A stretch of 64,000 bases of DNA, taken from assembly GCA_035222895.1 (NCBI GenBank), contig JAVYIG010007442.1, positions 38,083 through 102,082 on the forward strand. The letters run 5' to 3'. The DNA is from Strongylocentrotus droebachiensis. Taxonomy: Eukaryota; Echinodermata; Echinoidea; Camarodonta; Strongylocentrotidae. The translations under genes and the position numbers were made by a program. Numbering within the stretch: the first letter of the stretch is position 1; every line of letters starts with the position of its first letter. Under the pieces are notes generated by a model. That model made no database searches. It worked only from the letters and a program-made list of their open reading frames with translations, and was not told where the DNA came from. Below, piece by piece: positions 1 through 12,222 of the stretch.

Positions 1-1006
1 GCTCCTGGGAACAATAATATTCTGGAACCTCATTGCCAAATATGAGGCAAACTTCTTTGCCTGTGTAACTGAAAGTTACATAGGATCGAATCATTGATAC
101 AAGGTGACCCGTCTTTCACTGGCAGTGGTCACGGTGGGGACGGCTTGTTTTTTGTGTCATTATTTGGGATCCAGATAGTATCATCCATCGCACTTGTAAA
201 TCCGACTTGAAGATCAGAGATTGACCGAAGCGTTCCAATAGTCCTTTCTTTGACACGGGAGATAAACGGCTGGATCTCCCTGATGAGTTTTATAGCTGAC
301 AATGGCTTTGAAGTTATGTTGACTTACGTTCGCCCCACACGCCTACGGTCCGCTACAGGAAGATTGAAGTCCATCCTTCTTGGATTCATATGCGATTTTC
401 AGATCTAAAAACTAAAGCATCGTATCATTTTCTTTAGCAACAATCTAGCAACAATAAACAAGTATTATGTTGTTTTTTGGGGGGTAGTTGTTTATGCAAG
501 GGAACGGTACAAAATCACATATCACAGAAATCTTATAGGAAGTGTGTCCATAAAGATACTTGTTGATAAAGAGCAGATATAAGCATCCCTCTACACTATC
601 GAAATTATCGATGTGCATTTTTAAACGTGCACGTAGAACACGTCAACGTTTCGTTTATGTTTCCATTATATATTTTCCCTGTTTGTGTACCTTGTTTGTG
701 TACCTTGTATGTTACCATGGTTATTATGTTTGGACTTGCTTGTCATAGACCTTAATGGTATGTTCTTTTAATTATTCCATTTTACCTTACTTAAGGTGAG
801 GCGAAATTTGCATATGTAGATGTTCTGTTGAATTAGTAACATGTTTCTAATGTTTATTTATTTTTGTTTCCTTCTCTCAAACCTTGTCTCCTCACCTTCC
901 TCCCTCTTCAAAACTATTACCAATTTTCTTCCTCGCCCTCCTCTTGTCTTCTCTTGCTTTCTTTTTTCTCTGCCACCCCACCTCTCTTCTATTTCACAAT
1001 ATACAG
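1..1006. other. Non-coding flank and 3' splice site upstream of the neurotrophin exon
   Basis: No convincing coding sequence is visible in this stretch. From about 870 to 1000 the plus strand becomes a long pyrimidine-rich tract ending in ATACAG at 1001-1006, a textbook intron 3' end directly before a signal-peptide coding region. The first, mostly untranslated exon with the start codon is therefore probably further upstream or outside the window. An in-frame ATG at 884 lies inside the pyrimidine tract and is unlikely to be the true start. Confidence 0.55.
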
Positions 1007-1942
1007 GGCAGTCTGCATCGGCTTCTGACGCTTTTCGTATTCCTCCTCGCATGGGCAGCCGTCTGCGGAGCACCGAGAAGAACGGGCGACGGAAGTCTCT
1101 CGAGATACAGTCCTGAAACAGAGCACACGAACTCTTTATTTTTCGACGATGACTCTTCGCATTCAATGGCTGCGATATCAGCGGTTGAAACATTACGACA
1201 GACGCCGCCGGAATCTCCAGAGGCTGAAAACGCGAAGGACACTTCAGCAAATGCAGCAGCGGCGGAATCGGTGGCGGCGTCAGGGTCGTCGCCGTCGACG
1301 TTATTGAAAACGGGTAGCGAGCCAGCCATGCAGATGAACGCAAACGCCGTTCCGTCTCCGCTGGACTCTGTCAATATGATGCCAGGTGTATTCCCTGGAT
1401 TTATGTCCCAGCGGGTCGTATTTTCCGCCGAGCGCCCTCAAACACCGCCCTGGCCCGGCGATCATTCATTCAAGCCGGAAGCCTTTGACGAAGAGGGCGA
1501 TAGTGCTAATAAGACGGATGACTCGGAGGTCGCACATAGTAGACGACGTCGCTCGTCATCGGTCAGTGACTTGGAGGAGGTATGTGAGAGTACCAGTGGA
1601 TGGGTGGTCAAAAAATGGGGTACAGACATGTATGGACAAAACGTGACCATCCTATCCGAGTTAATGACCGCTGGCAACATTCAGGTAACGCAGTGGTTTT
1701 ACGAGACGGCGTGCGCGCGTCCACAAGGACTGCACGGCGTACAGAGGTGCTTAGGGATCGACAACAACAACTACGACTCGGTGTGCATGACAAAGTCGGC
1801 ATGGGTCTACGCTATGATTCGAACAGCGAGAGGAGAGGAGGGGTGGACGTGGATTGCAATTAGCTCATCATGCAATTGTGCAGTCAGACAGTTGAGTCTC
1901 TTAGAACAAATAGGGCGCCGTAGTCGATTAACGAGGCTGTAA
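1007..1942 (+). CDS. Neurotrophin (NGF/BDNF family) precursor, main coding exon
   Basis: This encodes a secreted growth factor precursor of the NGF/BDNF/NT-3 cystine-knot family, which signals through Trk and p75-type receptors in deuterostomes. The exon opens in frame after a CAG acceptor with a hydrophobic signal segment (LLTLFVFLLAWAAVCGA). An acidic, Ser/Ala-rich prodomain of about 160 residues follows. A furin-type RRRR site lies at 1541-1552, and the mature domain of about 129 residues starts near 1553. The mature domain has six cysteines spaced 43-12-12-29-2, against 43-10-12-28-2 in mammalian NGF. It also shows the family blocks CRGID-like (RCLGIDNNNYDS), W-containing WTWIAISSSCNC and an N-glycosylation sequon (NVT). 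The stop is TAA at 1940-1942. The start methionine is not in this exon; counting from the ATG at 884 would give 352 residues but adds non-conserved intronic sequence. Family assignment is by motif recognition; the exact paralogue is not resolvable. Confidence 0.92.
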   Translation, partial: GSLHRLLTLFVFLLAWAAVCGAPRRTGDGSLSRYSPETEHTNSLFFDDDSSHSMAAISAVETLRQTPPESPEAENAKDTSANAAAAESVAASGSSPSTLLKTGSEPAMQMNANAVPSPLDSVNMMPGVFPGFMSQRVVFSAERPQTPPWPGDHSFKPEAFDEEGDSANKTDDSEVAHSRRRRSSSVSDLEEVCESTSGWVVKKWGTDMYGQNVTILSELMTAGNIQVTQWFYETACARPQGLHGVQRCLGIDNNNYDSVCMTKSAWVYAMIRTARGEEGWTWIAISSSCNCAVRQLSLLEQIGRRSRLTRL

Positions 1943-4900
1943 GGCTTTCGGTAGAAGCAAAACATGTGCTCTTTATTGCTTATCATTATTTATATTTAAT
2001 GGTCTTAAGTTATTGAAAATGTATAATGTTATATTATTATTTTGGTTTATATACATGTTTAAAGGATCAAATGACACTTTTGCTGGCAAATCATTAACCA
2101 GTGATCGAAATGTCCTTGTAAATATGGATGACCAATTGGGACGTGCAACAATGCATTGAATATTATGTGCGTTGTTTGCAAAGTACAGAATTATAAATGT
2201 ATTCTAAATTATTTGAATAAGAAGTATGTTGAATGTTATAATAGCGCTCATATCCACTATTAAGCAAGGTGCTCAAGGCGCTCCAATATTCCTCCGCCTG
2301 CTCTAGCTAGGCTACCGGTTTCGGTGCTCACAGCATTTAAGTGATTCTTTCCTACCAGTACCAAATGAATACCTGGGTGGAGAGTAAAAATATTGATTAA
2401 TGTCTTTTCAAAGGACAAGAAGTGGGCCTTCTTGAATCAAAACGTAAACTACTCATGAAAGTAGTTCTTAACACAAATCAGGTTGAAGGGGGAGTAACGA
2501 GGATACTAACATACTGGAAGAAACAAGGTTGAAAGATATGCTTTCCAAAGGGCCGAACCCTCTTCGGGAAAAAGGGGGCCAAATATGTTAAACGATGGTG
2601 TTAAAAGGCACAAACTTGATCGATAATCTAATTATTTGTATCCCAGTTCATCTTGTTGGTTTTTGGTTCCTAACATTCCACGAAAAAAATTCCTAAAAAT
2701 TAGTCGTTCTACCTCAAGATGTCATGTTTTTGCCTAGTTATGGTTGATTTTTCACAGGTTCAAAATTCTGAAAGTTCAAAATGTTAAAAAACATAAATTA
2801 TTTCCTAAAGCAAGGTACATCAACCTCTAGATTTATGAGAATATGACATGTAACATTTTATTGAAACTGTAACTATAACATTCCGACGATTGTCCACAAA
2901 CCTTCGAGATACTGATTCTTTTTTTTTTTAAATAAAAAGTTTTAGCAGCTCAGTCAGGACCCGATAAAACAGTGGTAACAACACTTGTTAATGTGTTTTG
3001 CAGTTTGACATGCCCGACACCCCCCCCCCCCCACCACCACCACTTCTCCGCCCCGACTTAAATTAATGAATTGAAATAATGACTGTCCTGATTCCTAAGG
3101 TTTACTAAATATTATAATCGGTTTGTCACGTCTATGAGGGCCGCTATATAACCTTTAACATGGTGTGTAGTTTTCATCAGGTTCCATCTAAGCATGTGCT
3201 GTGAACAATCAATCCATTTCGGAGGAATGTATTCTACCGAATTAGCAATATTCAGTGATAGTTTTAGGCAATGTTTCTTGGATAGCTTTGAAGCAAGGAT
3301 CAATACCTCCGCCAACAGAAGGGCTTCGGAACTTTATCCATCAACTTTATCCGATCTGAATCATGTAAATGTTGATTATTACTTCGCAGATTTATATCTT
3401 TAAACATCATTTTTAAATTGTTATTTTAAACAAAATATGTTTTAAGGATAAAAGTGTCCGTTTTGAAAATTGGCATAATGGTGCATGCGACAAATTAAGC
3501 ACGTACTGAAAGTAACAGGTTATGAACTTTGACAAATATATTTTGTCCTTATTACCAGAATTTTCATGTGATCAGATTTCCAGGAAGTTTGTCGTCGACG
3601 GTGCCAAAATCAGTTTTGATTTCAATTTAATCGATATCACAATCAGAAGCTCTTTTGTCTACTCAAATATGAGCGAGGAAATTGTAATATCCTTTCAACT
3701 TGGTTGTCAATAATCACTTTAGAACCACTTAAAATTATCTGATCATGTCTGCAAGAGTCATGTTGCTTTCATCATATCTGAACAGGAAGTTGTTATGCGA
3801 AGATACAGATTATGATTTTTGTTTTTAATCAGTTGTTGGGGGGGGGTACTCTTAACATGTAGTTTAAGCTTCTACCAACCTTAACATTCAGTGGACAAGC
3901 TTTCATCCAGTCCTGTGGACGAGGCAGGGGGCAACGAGCAACTGTGTGATGATAACTTGGCTTGAAAAAGCCCACATAAGTGGACGCAAGCTTTCCTACA
4001 AAATATTTAGGTCGATAGCAGCTTAAACTAAATGTTTGATAGAAACCACTTTTGAGAAAATTTATTCCTACATATCTTATATCGATATCGATAATACTAG
4101 TTACATTCGAAACCGCGTGAAGAAAAATATCTATGTCTCTATTCGTATAATCCTTTGACGATTGGCTCAATTACGTAAACTTGATGTTATCACAAATGTT
4201 GTGAAAAGAAGCTGTGTATTGGGGGACTATTCCAGCCGCTCCCGGTTTTATTCTTTCCTCATATTTGTAGATTATGAGAAAATAAGTATGACAATCTATT
4301 TTACATATTTTCGTGTAAAAATTTCTAGCATAATAATGTTTATGTAACCCTTTTTTGTTAATTATTAATATCAAACATGGAATTCCATGCGTGATATCAT
4401 TCACACGATCGCAACTATTTTCGAAAGATCAATTAAATGGCAATTTCAAAACCAAATTTTATATCCAATATATATCATGCTCCAATTACGTAATGTGGCT
4501 TTGTTAGGTTCGTACATTTCAAAAGGTGGCGTACAGGGCCATTGCAATTGCCTTAGGTTGATTTTTCCGAGAATGGTTGTGGTCGTGTTCACTGCAAATG
4601 CGGCAAGTATTCAAAGATAATTATTATGAAAGTCTAGTATCAAATATCAATCCAGTCAGTGAACAAATAAGGGCGGGAAAAATCCAGCCAACTACGCCAC
4701 TGGAAAAGGTATAATGCACGTTTTTAGCGTTCACACTTTGTATCCTTGCTACAATATTACCGAAACGTACCCAGTGGTGTTTGTTTTGTGTAGACAAATG
4801 GAATATTATAACAAAGGAGTTCGAAATGTATTAGATACCAACAAATTGATCGAATGACATGGGGAAAAAGAAAGAGTGGTGGATGTTACTCGTATCTTTC

Positions 4901-5771
4901 AAAGTAAATGAGCAGACAAGCAACTGATCATAGTCGTATTGTGTATATGAATTTTTAAAGTATAGGAATTATTTATTGACCAGTATCCTTCCTGTTTTAT
5001 ATAATTTATCTATTTATTGAATACCTCAGTATGAGGCTATGATATTCACAAGTTTTTCGATCGCACTAGCAGTGTCATGTATTCATGTGAATAATAATAA
5101 TAATAATAATGCGATTGTACGAATCATGCTAACCGTCTAAACGCTGAGTCGTTAGAAAAATATAAAAATGAAGTATTTTACCCAATAAGATGTAATGATA
5201 TTATACTATGCTATTGTCAGCAAGAAAATATTAAGATTGGCAAATAAAACTTCTCTCATTTCAATGTTATACGTACATTTTCATAGTGTCTTTTTTACCA
5301 AAGTTCGCGTTGAATATTGATAAACCGGTCTGTGTGAATGTTGGTGGTGAAATGAAAACGATGATAAATACAGCTACATTAATGTTGCGCACATAGCCAT
5401 CTCAAGTGATGATCAAGGCGCCTACAAAGTACTGCTCTTACCATGGCTTTAGTCCAGCTGTCCAAAGGCGCTAAAAGTATTAAGAGCAATAAAGGTAACC
5501 TTTGACTAACGTGGGTGGATGGAGAGTGGCAAATGTAGAATAAAATGCCTTGCCAAAGGGCATTAATGGCCCCGCAGGACTCGAAAAACGGACCTTGGGA
5601 TCCCTAATTTGATGACAAATGACTTGAATTAGATGAGGGTTTTTTAGTAGCCCAGACTTTTAAAAGTTTCTCTAAAGAATGTAATATTAAAATGTACATA
5701 TATTATTTCTTTCAATAAAGAACAATAACATACCCATAAAAAAGGGACCTTTAATGATTTCTCCTAAGAAT
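1943..5771. other. Gene-free stretch downstream of the neurotrophin exon
   Basis: Nothing coding can be supported. The AT-rich sequence contains a C-run at about 3020-3032, an (AAT) microsatellite near 5090-5110 and, around 5410-5620, sequence resembling a decayed tRNA-derived SINE (phrases of the type 'ccttgccaaagggcattaatggcc'). The neurotrophin 3'UTR presumably occupies the first few hundred bases, but no canonical AATAAA stands out. Confidence 0.5.
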
Positions 5772-5808
5772 AAAATACAGTAGCAAATATCATTTGCTAC
5801 TGTATTTT
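5772..5808. repeat. Short perfect inverted repeat
   Basis: AAAATACAGTAGCAAAT and its exact reverse complement are separated by three bases, giving a 17-bp-arm hairpin. It sits at the truncated left border of the interrupted TTAA element that follows. Confidence 0.75.
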
Positions 5809-7234
5809 GAAAATTTTGAAATTTTGAAAATTGGGTGGATAGTGATTCTTTACAATTTTGATATATTTGGATGCCCTGTGGATGTATTATAAGCACTAGA
5901 AATTTTAGACCCTAAAATACTTCCGTTTTCGAGAAAAATTGAATATAAAAATTTACCGGTGCTCCCGGTAAATGTCGATAATTTTCAAATTGCACCTGCG
6001 GCCATATAGTCCTGTAGAAGTTTTTCAGACCCGGAAAAGTTGTTAAGTACAAGTTTTTTTTTTATATTTGTGTTCTAGATGGGTATTGAAGTAAATTCAG
6101 CTTGGTTGCCAGCTTGGCAACTTTGGGCAACTTTTTTAATAGCCATATTAGCATAATCATCTAATTAGCATATGTGCAATATGTATAATGTTGCTAATCT
6201 CAATCCAGGAAGCCTGAAAACATGGATAATACGACTTTTCAAGAGTTTTCTATGACAAGGAATTCATTTATGACACCAATTTTTATTTTTAAGTAATACA
6301 ATTGTCTTAAATATCATAATTAGCACAATATGTACAATATATGGACTTCATTGTCATTGTTTATCTATAAAGCCTAAAAATGGTGCAATGCAACATTGTA
6401 AATCACTTTTGAAAGATTAATCATTAATTCATGAGAAGATATTCCATGTATATGTAGTATAATTAGCCTAATTAGCATAATAATGTAATTGGCATATATG
6501 TGCAATTTGTAATAATGTTGCTCATCTCAATCCAGGCAGCCTGAAAACATGGAATAAAACGACTTTTCAAGGGTTTTCTATGACGAGGAATTCATTTATG
6601 ACACCAGTTTTTTTATTCCAAGTAATGCAATCGTCTTAAATAGCACAATGAGCATAATGAGCTAATTAGCATGTGTACACAATATATGGACTTCATTGTC
6701 ATTGTTTATCTATAAAGCCTAAAAATGGTGCAATGCAACATTGTAAATCACTTTTGAAAGATTAATCATTAATTCATGAGAAGATATTCCATGTATATGT
6801 AGTATAATTAGCCTAATAAGCATAATTATCTAATCAGCATATATATGTGCAATTTGTGATAATGTTGCTAATCTCAATCCAGGAAGCCTGAAAACACGGA
6901 TAATACGACTTTTCAAGGGTTTTCTATGACGAGGAATTCATTTATGACACCACTCTTTGATTCCAAGTTATGCAATTGTCTTAAATAGCACAATGAGCAT
7001 TAATGAGCTAATAAGCATGTGTACAATATATGGACTTCATTGTCATTGTTTATCTATAAAGCCTAAAAATGGTGCAATGCAACATTGTAAATCACTTTTG
7101 AAAGACTAATTATTAATTCAAGAGAAGATATTCCATGTAGATGTAGTATAATTAGCCTAATTAGCATATATGTGCAATATGTAATAATGTTGCTAATCTT
7201 AATCCATCGGAAGCCTGAAAACATGGATAATATG

Positions 7235-7560
7235 ACTTTTCCAGGAATTCTGCCACAAGCTTGAGCAACGTCGGGCTTGTACTCTCAATGGTTCTGGCTT
7301 TGGTAAACATAGACAGATCATAGTTCGCACTGTTGTATTCGACATCCCTGGCATATGTACGTACCTGTCTCACCACATCATCAATTCCATCATTATCATC
7401 TGCTTTAACCATCTTCAGTGTTTCCGACAGTCTCTCTAAATCCAATGACTGAAGCCCAACCATCAATGCGTATGATGACCCCGTCATTTCCTAGACATTT
7501 CATGAGGTTCGACAACATTGCCTTAAGACCAAGATAACCACCACATTGGACATACAATTT
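7235..7560 (-). pseudogene. Protein-coding fragment in the core of the foldback element
   Basis: On the minus strand the core encodes about 80 residues of normal-looking protein (start MTGSSYALMVGLQSLDLERL, later ARTIESTSPTLLKLVAEF). The frame then runs into repeat arm at about 7240. Upstream on the same strand another frame reads HKLYVQCGGYLGLKAMLSNL, so a frameshift appears to split an older ORF. I do not recognise the family. It is either the remnant of the element's own protein or captured host sequence. Confidence 0.5.
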
Positions 7561-8268
7561 GTGAAGCTAAATAGAGTCCCAAATAATTGATATTCTACAT
7601 ATATGCTAATTAGGCTTATTAGTACAATAATTAAATATTAAGCCAATTGTATTACTTAAAAATAAAAACTGGTGTCACAACTGAATCCCTCGTCATGGAA
7701 AACCCTGAAAAAAGTCATATTATCCATGTTTTCAGTCTTCCTGGATTAAGATTAGCAACATTATTACATATGGCACATACAGTGTATATGCTAATTAGGC
7801 TAATTATACGACATCTACATGGAATATCTTCTAATGAATTAATGTGTAGTCTTTCAAAAGTGATTTACAATGTTGCATTGCACCATTTTTAGGCTTTATA
7901 GATAAACAATGACAATAAAGTCCATATATCGTACATATGTTAATTAGCTCATCATGCTATTTAAGACGATTGCATTACTCAAAAATAAATATTGATGTCA
8001 TAAATGAATTCCTCGTCATGGAAAATCCTTGAAAAGTCACATTATCCATGTTTTCAGGCTGCCTGGATTAAGATTAGCAACATTATTACATACTGCACAT
8101 ATATGCTAATTAGATGATTATGCTAATTAGGCTAATTATACTACATATACATGGAATATCTTCTCATGAATTAATGATTAATCTTTCAAAAGTGATTTAC
8201 AATGTTGCATTGCACCATTTTTAGGCTTTATAGATAAACAGTGACAATGAAGTCCATATATTGTACAC

Positions 8269-8948
8269 ATGCTAATTAGCTCATTATGCTCATTGTGCTA
8301 TTTAAGAAAATTGCATTACTTGGAATCAAAAACTGGTGTCATAAATGAATTCCTCGTCATAAAAACACTTGAAAAATCGTATTATCCACGTTTTCAGGCT
8401 GCCTGGATTGAGATTAGCAACATTATTACATATTGCACATATATGCTAATTAGATTATTATGCTAATTAGGCTAATTATACTACATATACATGGAATATC
8501 TTCTCATGAATTAATGATTAATCTTTCAAAAGTGATTTACAATGTTGCATTGCACCATTTTTAGGCTTTATAGATAAACAGTGACAATGAAGTCCATATA
8601 TTGTACACATGCTAATTAGCTCATTATGCTCATTGTGCTATTTAAGAAAATTGCATTACTTGGAATCAAAAACTGGTGTCATAAATGAATTCCTCGTCAT
8701 AAAAACACTTGAAAAATCGTATTATCCATGTTTTCAGGCTGCCTGGATTGAGATTAGCAACATTATTACATATTGCACATATATGCTAATTAGATTATTA
8801 TGCTAATTAGGCTAATTATACTACATATACATGGAATATCTTCTCATGAATTAATGATTAATCTTTCAAAAGTGATTTACAATGTTGCATTGCACCATTT
8901 TTAGGCTTTATAGATAAACAATGACACTGAAGTCCATATATTTTACAT
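8269..8948. repeat. Two near-identical 340-bp tandem units in the right foldback arm
   Basis: 8269-8608 and 8609-8948 are almost base-for-base the same; the 65-codon frames starting at 8269 and 8609 differ at a single residue. Other units in both arms are much more diverged, so this pair is a recent expansion or was homogenised by gene conversion. The small frames here are repeat-derived, not genes. Confidence 0.85.
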
Positions 8949-9604
8949 ATTATGCTAATTATGCTATTTAAGACAATTGTATTACTTAAAAATAAAAATT
9001 GGTGTCATAAATGAATTCCTTGTGATATAGAACCCTTGAAAAGTCGTATTATCCATGTTTTCAGGCTTCCTGGATTGAGATTAGCAACATTATCACAAAT
9101 TGCACATATGCTAATTAGATGATTATGCTAATATGGCTATTAAAAAAGTTGCCCAAGGTTGCCAAGCTGGCAACCAAGCTGAATTTACTTCAATACCCAT
9201 CTAGAACACAAATCAACAAAAAAACCTTGTACTTATCAACTTTTCCAGGTCATGTACATGGTATATGGTACCGTCTACTGGACTATGGTAGATGCGACCA
9301 TGAAAATCTCAGAATATGTAGTTGGGATATATAATTTTCAAACGGAAATAGCCAATTGACAATTTTAGTCAAGAAACATTGTTTTATAGCTAACCAACCA
9401 TTGTTTTATAGCTAAATTAATATCTTGACCTCGAGAGGGAGCTATACAACATAAAAAGTTTATTATTTATAATTTCATAACTTTAGACTCGATTTCAACC
9501 GCGACAACGATCACTGAATATTGCAGGATCGCATATTCTTCCAATATGTTCATTTTTACCAAATTCATGACCCCATACCAAAACTTTGTATTACCTTTAA
9601 CTGA

Positions 9605-10019
9605 ATTAATAGGATACATACGTATAAGTAAAAAAATAAAGTGAATTTCCCCCTTCTCAACAAACTAATACACATTACTGTTGACGCTCGTTATTGTGAT
9701 TTTATAGCATATTTAAGGACATTTCTGCATAATCCAACGATACGACAACCCACCTTTTTTACACTGCTCAATAACTTTGTATTGTTAGTAATTATATATT
9801 TTACCCTTCCACAGGGTTCTTTATTTTCAAAACAAATTCCATCATATACAGTATATCCATATATCATATACAAATAATTAAAGAAATAATTTTCATACAC
9901 AATGGCTTAACACAGATACAAATCATCACGGCCGAAAACTTTGTGGCAGATAAAAACAAACATTTATGACCAAATTAGTACTTCAAATATATATAAAAAT
10001 ACCAAACATAAAATGCATG
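9605..10019. other. AT-rich spacer
   Basis: This holds no supported gene. It lies between the right end of the F2/foldback composite and the 3' end of the LINE. Confidence 0.4.
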
Positions 10020-10085
10020 ATCAAGTTTGTGTTAGCACATTTCCAACACTCTCAAAATATTTTCTAAAGTAAAACCATTTCTTTT

Positions 10086-10646
10086 TCAATTTATTCTCTC
10101 TGAGATTTGTTTGGTATATATATTTTTCCATTTTATAATACGTTTTACATCTGATAAAATTATATCAAATGATGGTAGTTGATTTCGTAATTTAGCTGAA
10201 AATATTTCTTGTCTTACAACCATCAGAACACAGTTGAGTGCCTTATTATTGCTACCGCAAAATCCAAGCAATTTATTTTGATTTGTAAGTTTGATCCTTT
10301 CCCCCGTATTACGAAATATCAAGAACTCTAACTTCGACCATACTTCATTAGAATAGTTATAAAAGCAAAAAACATGTATGATAGTTTCATCATTGCTACT
10401 ACAAAAAGTACACTTCTTGTCAGCCACTACACCAAATCTTAACAAACTGTCCTTCATATATAATATTCTATTTAAAATCTTGATTTGAAAGCACCTCATG
10501 TTGACATCTATTGTTGACTGAAATGGAATTTGACAGTACGAACCCCAAAGTACATCTTGAAAATCTAAAAAACTTTTCCACTTTGTAAGAGCTTTACATT
10601 CTTTTACTCTTTTTTTTATAGAAAAGACTGATAAATATGTGAACAA
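10086..10646 (-). pseudogene. LINE ORF2 C-terminal segment with zf-RVT motif
   Basis: This 186-codon frame contains the reverse-transcriptase-associated zinc-binding pattern C-x2-C-x7-H-x3-C (KKCTFCSSNDETIIHVFC). In L1/Tx1 elements this lies at the C-terminus and contributes to RNA binding. It is in a different frame from the RT segment upstream, showing frameshift decay. Confidence 0.8.
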
Positions 10647-10725
10647 CCAACATTTGTTTTCACCACAAGGTGCACGGCTTCGGGAATGATAGGTTCTAAG
10701 GCCTTACTAGGAGCTACATGTGTAC

Positions 10726-11055
10726 TCATTTCAAACCCTGACCGAATTGCATTTCAAAGACCATAGTACTAGAGGTAATTTGTTTGTATGTCAAATCTCC
10801 GCTGAAACTCAAAATATGAAGACAAAAAAAAACATCCACTTTTAGGATGTCGTTCACAAAACGTATTCCTCGTAAATTCCAAGCCCCAAAACATACCACT
10901 TTGTCATTTATTTTAATGTGGGGGTTATTCCAGAGAGGTAGACATGCGATGTCGTCAATAAGAAGTTCGACCAAGTCTGACCAAGCGAGAAGGACCTCTT
11001 TCCAAAATGGATTTGGAGTCAAGTCTGCTAATTTTCTAAAATAATGTGAGCCCAT
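10726..11055 (-). pseudogene. LINE ORF2 region between RT thumb and zinc motif
   Basis: This 109-codon frame overlaps the end of the RT frame by 28 bp in another frame. Its content (NPFWKEVLLAWSDL, LWNNPHIKINDK) is typical of the L1/Tx1 post-RT region, so it continues the same broken ORF. Confidence 0.65.
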
Positions 11056-12026
11056 ATCCAGGTGAAAAAAAATAAGTTTGGGGCAAGAATGAATTGAACA
11101 TGTGAAAAGTGAAACTTCCCTATCTGAAAATCAGTTACAAATCTTCTAATCCATGATATTTTCAGGGATTTAGCATGAATGTAAATATCAATCATCTTAA
11201 CCCCACCTTTATTATATAGTTGACACATTTGTTCTCTATTGATTTTATCAGGTTTGTTACCCCATATAAATGCATAAAGAGAACGATTTATATCCTTCAT
11301 AATTTGCGAATTCGGCTCTGGAAGTGAAAGCAGTAAATAGTTCAATTTTGGCACCAACAAAGATTTGACTACAGTTATTCTTCCGAGGACAGTTAAGGTT
11401 CGTTTAGACCATGAAATAATTTGGCGTTTTATATCTTTAATTTTTTCAGTATAATTATGATTTACCATCTCTAATAAGTTAACCGAAAAATCTATTCCTA
11501 AGTATCTCGAATAACCTTCTGATACCCAATTCAATTTGTGCTCTGGCATTAGCTGTTTTTTGCAGGCTCTATTTTTCCCAATCCATATCACATGAGTTTT
11601 TGTAATATTGATCTTTAGGTTTGACATTTCCCCAAAATCACCCAATATTTTCACTGAGCTCCGTAAATCTTCTTTTGTACCGTTAAGTGTCAAAATGGTG
11701 TCATCTGCGTATTGTAATAGTTTACTATTTTTTCCCTGTAGATGCAAGCCAATTAAATCATTGGAATGTCGAATAAAATTTCCTAATATTTCGCTAATAA
11801 GTAAAACCAGGTATGGAGATAATCGGTCTCCTTGACGACACCCTTGTCCTATAGTAAATCTCTCTGTGCAAAAAACATTTACTGTGACACAAGAAGATGC
11901 ATTTTGATAAAATAGATGAATCCATTTTTTCAGCGATGGCCCAAAATGAAAAAAGTCAAGGACATTGATTAGAAACTTGTGAGATATACAATCGAAGGCC
12001 TTTTCAAAATCAATCATCAACAACAT
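11028..12026 (-). pseudogene. LINE reverse transcriptase core
   Basis: This is a 332-codon RT fragment. It begins at LLMIDFEKAFD (fingers/palm, catalytic Asp), has GQGCRQGDRLSPYLVLL, then LLQYADDT with the catalytic YADD at residues 106-109, followed by thumb motifs SWSKRTLTVLGRITVVKSLL and LYAFIWGNKPDKI. The catalytic residues are intact, but the surrounding ORF is broken by stops. The upstream part continues in 12027-12218 and beyond the MITE. Confidence 0.9.
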
Positions 12027-12222
12027 GCCTGGAATGTCATTAAGTTCGGTATATAATAATATATCAGAAAGTAAACGAATATTTTCTCCGACGGCCTTTC
12101 AAAAATCCTTTTTGATTCTAACGTATCAAGTGGGGCAATACTTGCTTTAATCGATTAGCTATGCACCAAGATGCTATTTTGTATATTAAAATTAAAAGTG
12201 GAGTAGGACGCCAATTCTTTAA

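Larger units (their letters stand above)
6008..9284. mobile_element. 3.3-kb foldback (long inverted-repeat) element built of ~340-bp repeats
   Basis: The left arm (6008-7240) and right arm (7571-9284) are inverted copies of each other. The outer ends read AGTCCTGTAGA and, reverse-complemented, AGTCCAGTAGA. Each arm contains several copies of a roughly 325-345-bp unit carrying 'gcataat..ctaattagcat', 'aggcagcctgaaaacatgg' and 'aaagcctaaaaatggtgcaatgcaacattg'. The inner 7241-7570 core is unique. The architecture resembles Drosophila FB-type foldback elements: tandem repeats within long inverted arms around a small core. It interrupts the F2 MITE at a TA-rich site. No transposase is recognised. 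Confidence 0.8.
5815..9596. mobile_element. TTAA MITE (family F2), left-truncated and split by a foldback element
   Basis: Sequence at 5815-6007 and 9285-9596 matches, end to end, the complete element at 60933-61461. Shared landmarks are a palindromic 'ttaccggtgctcccggtaa' segment, 'ctcgatttcaaccgcgacaacgatcactgaatatt', and the terminus CCAAAACTTTGTATTACCT followed by TTAA at 9597-9600. The two parts are adjacent in other copies, so the 3.3 kb between them is a later insertion. The element has no coding capacity. Confidence 0.8.

Noticed and set aside
858..1374. Minus-strand and alternative frames overlapping the neurotrophin exon
   Set aside because: Shadows of the real plus-strand coding sequence; no family resemblance.
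8269..8806. Two identical 65-codon frames as a possible duplicated gene
   Set aside because: They fall inside the foldback repeat units; other units of the same repeat are not open.
6150..9110. CRISPR-like array of regular repeats
   Set aside because: Units are ~340 bp, inverted in the second half, with no short repeat/unique spacer pattern; eukaryotic foldback element.
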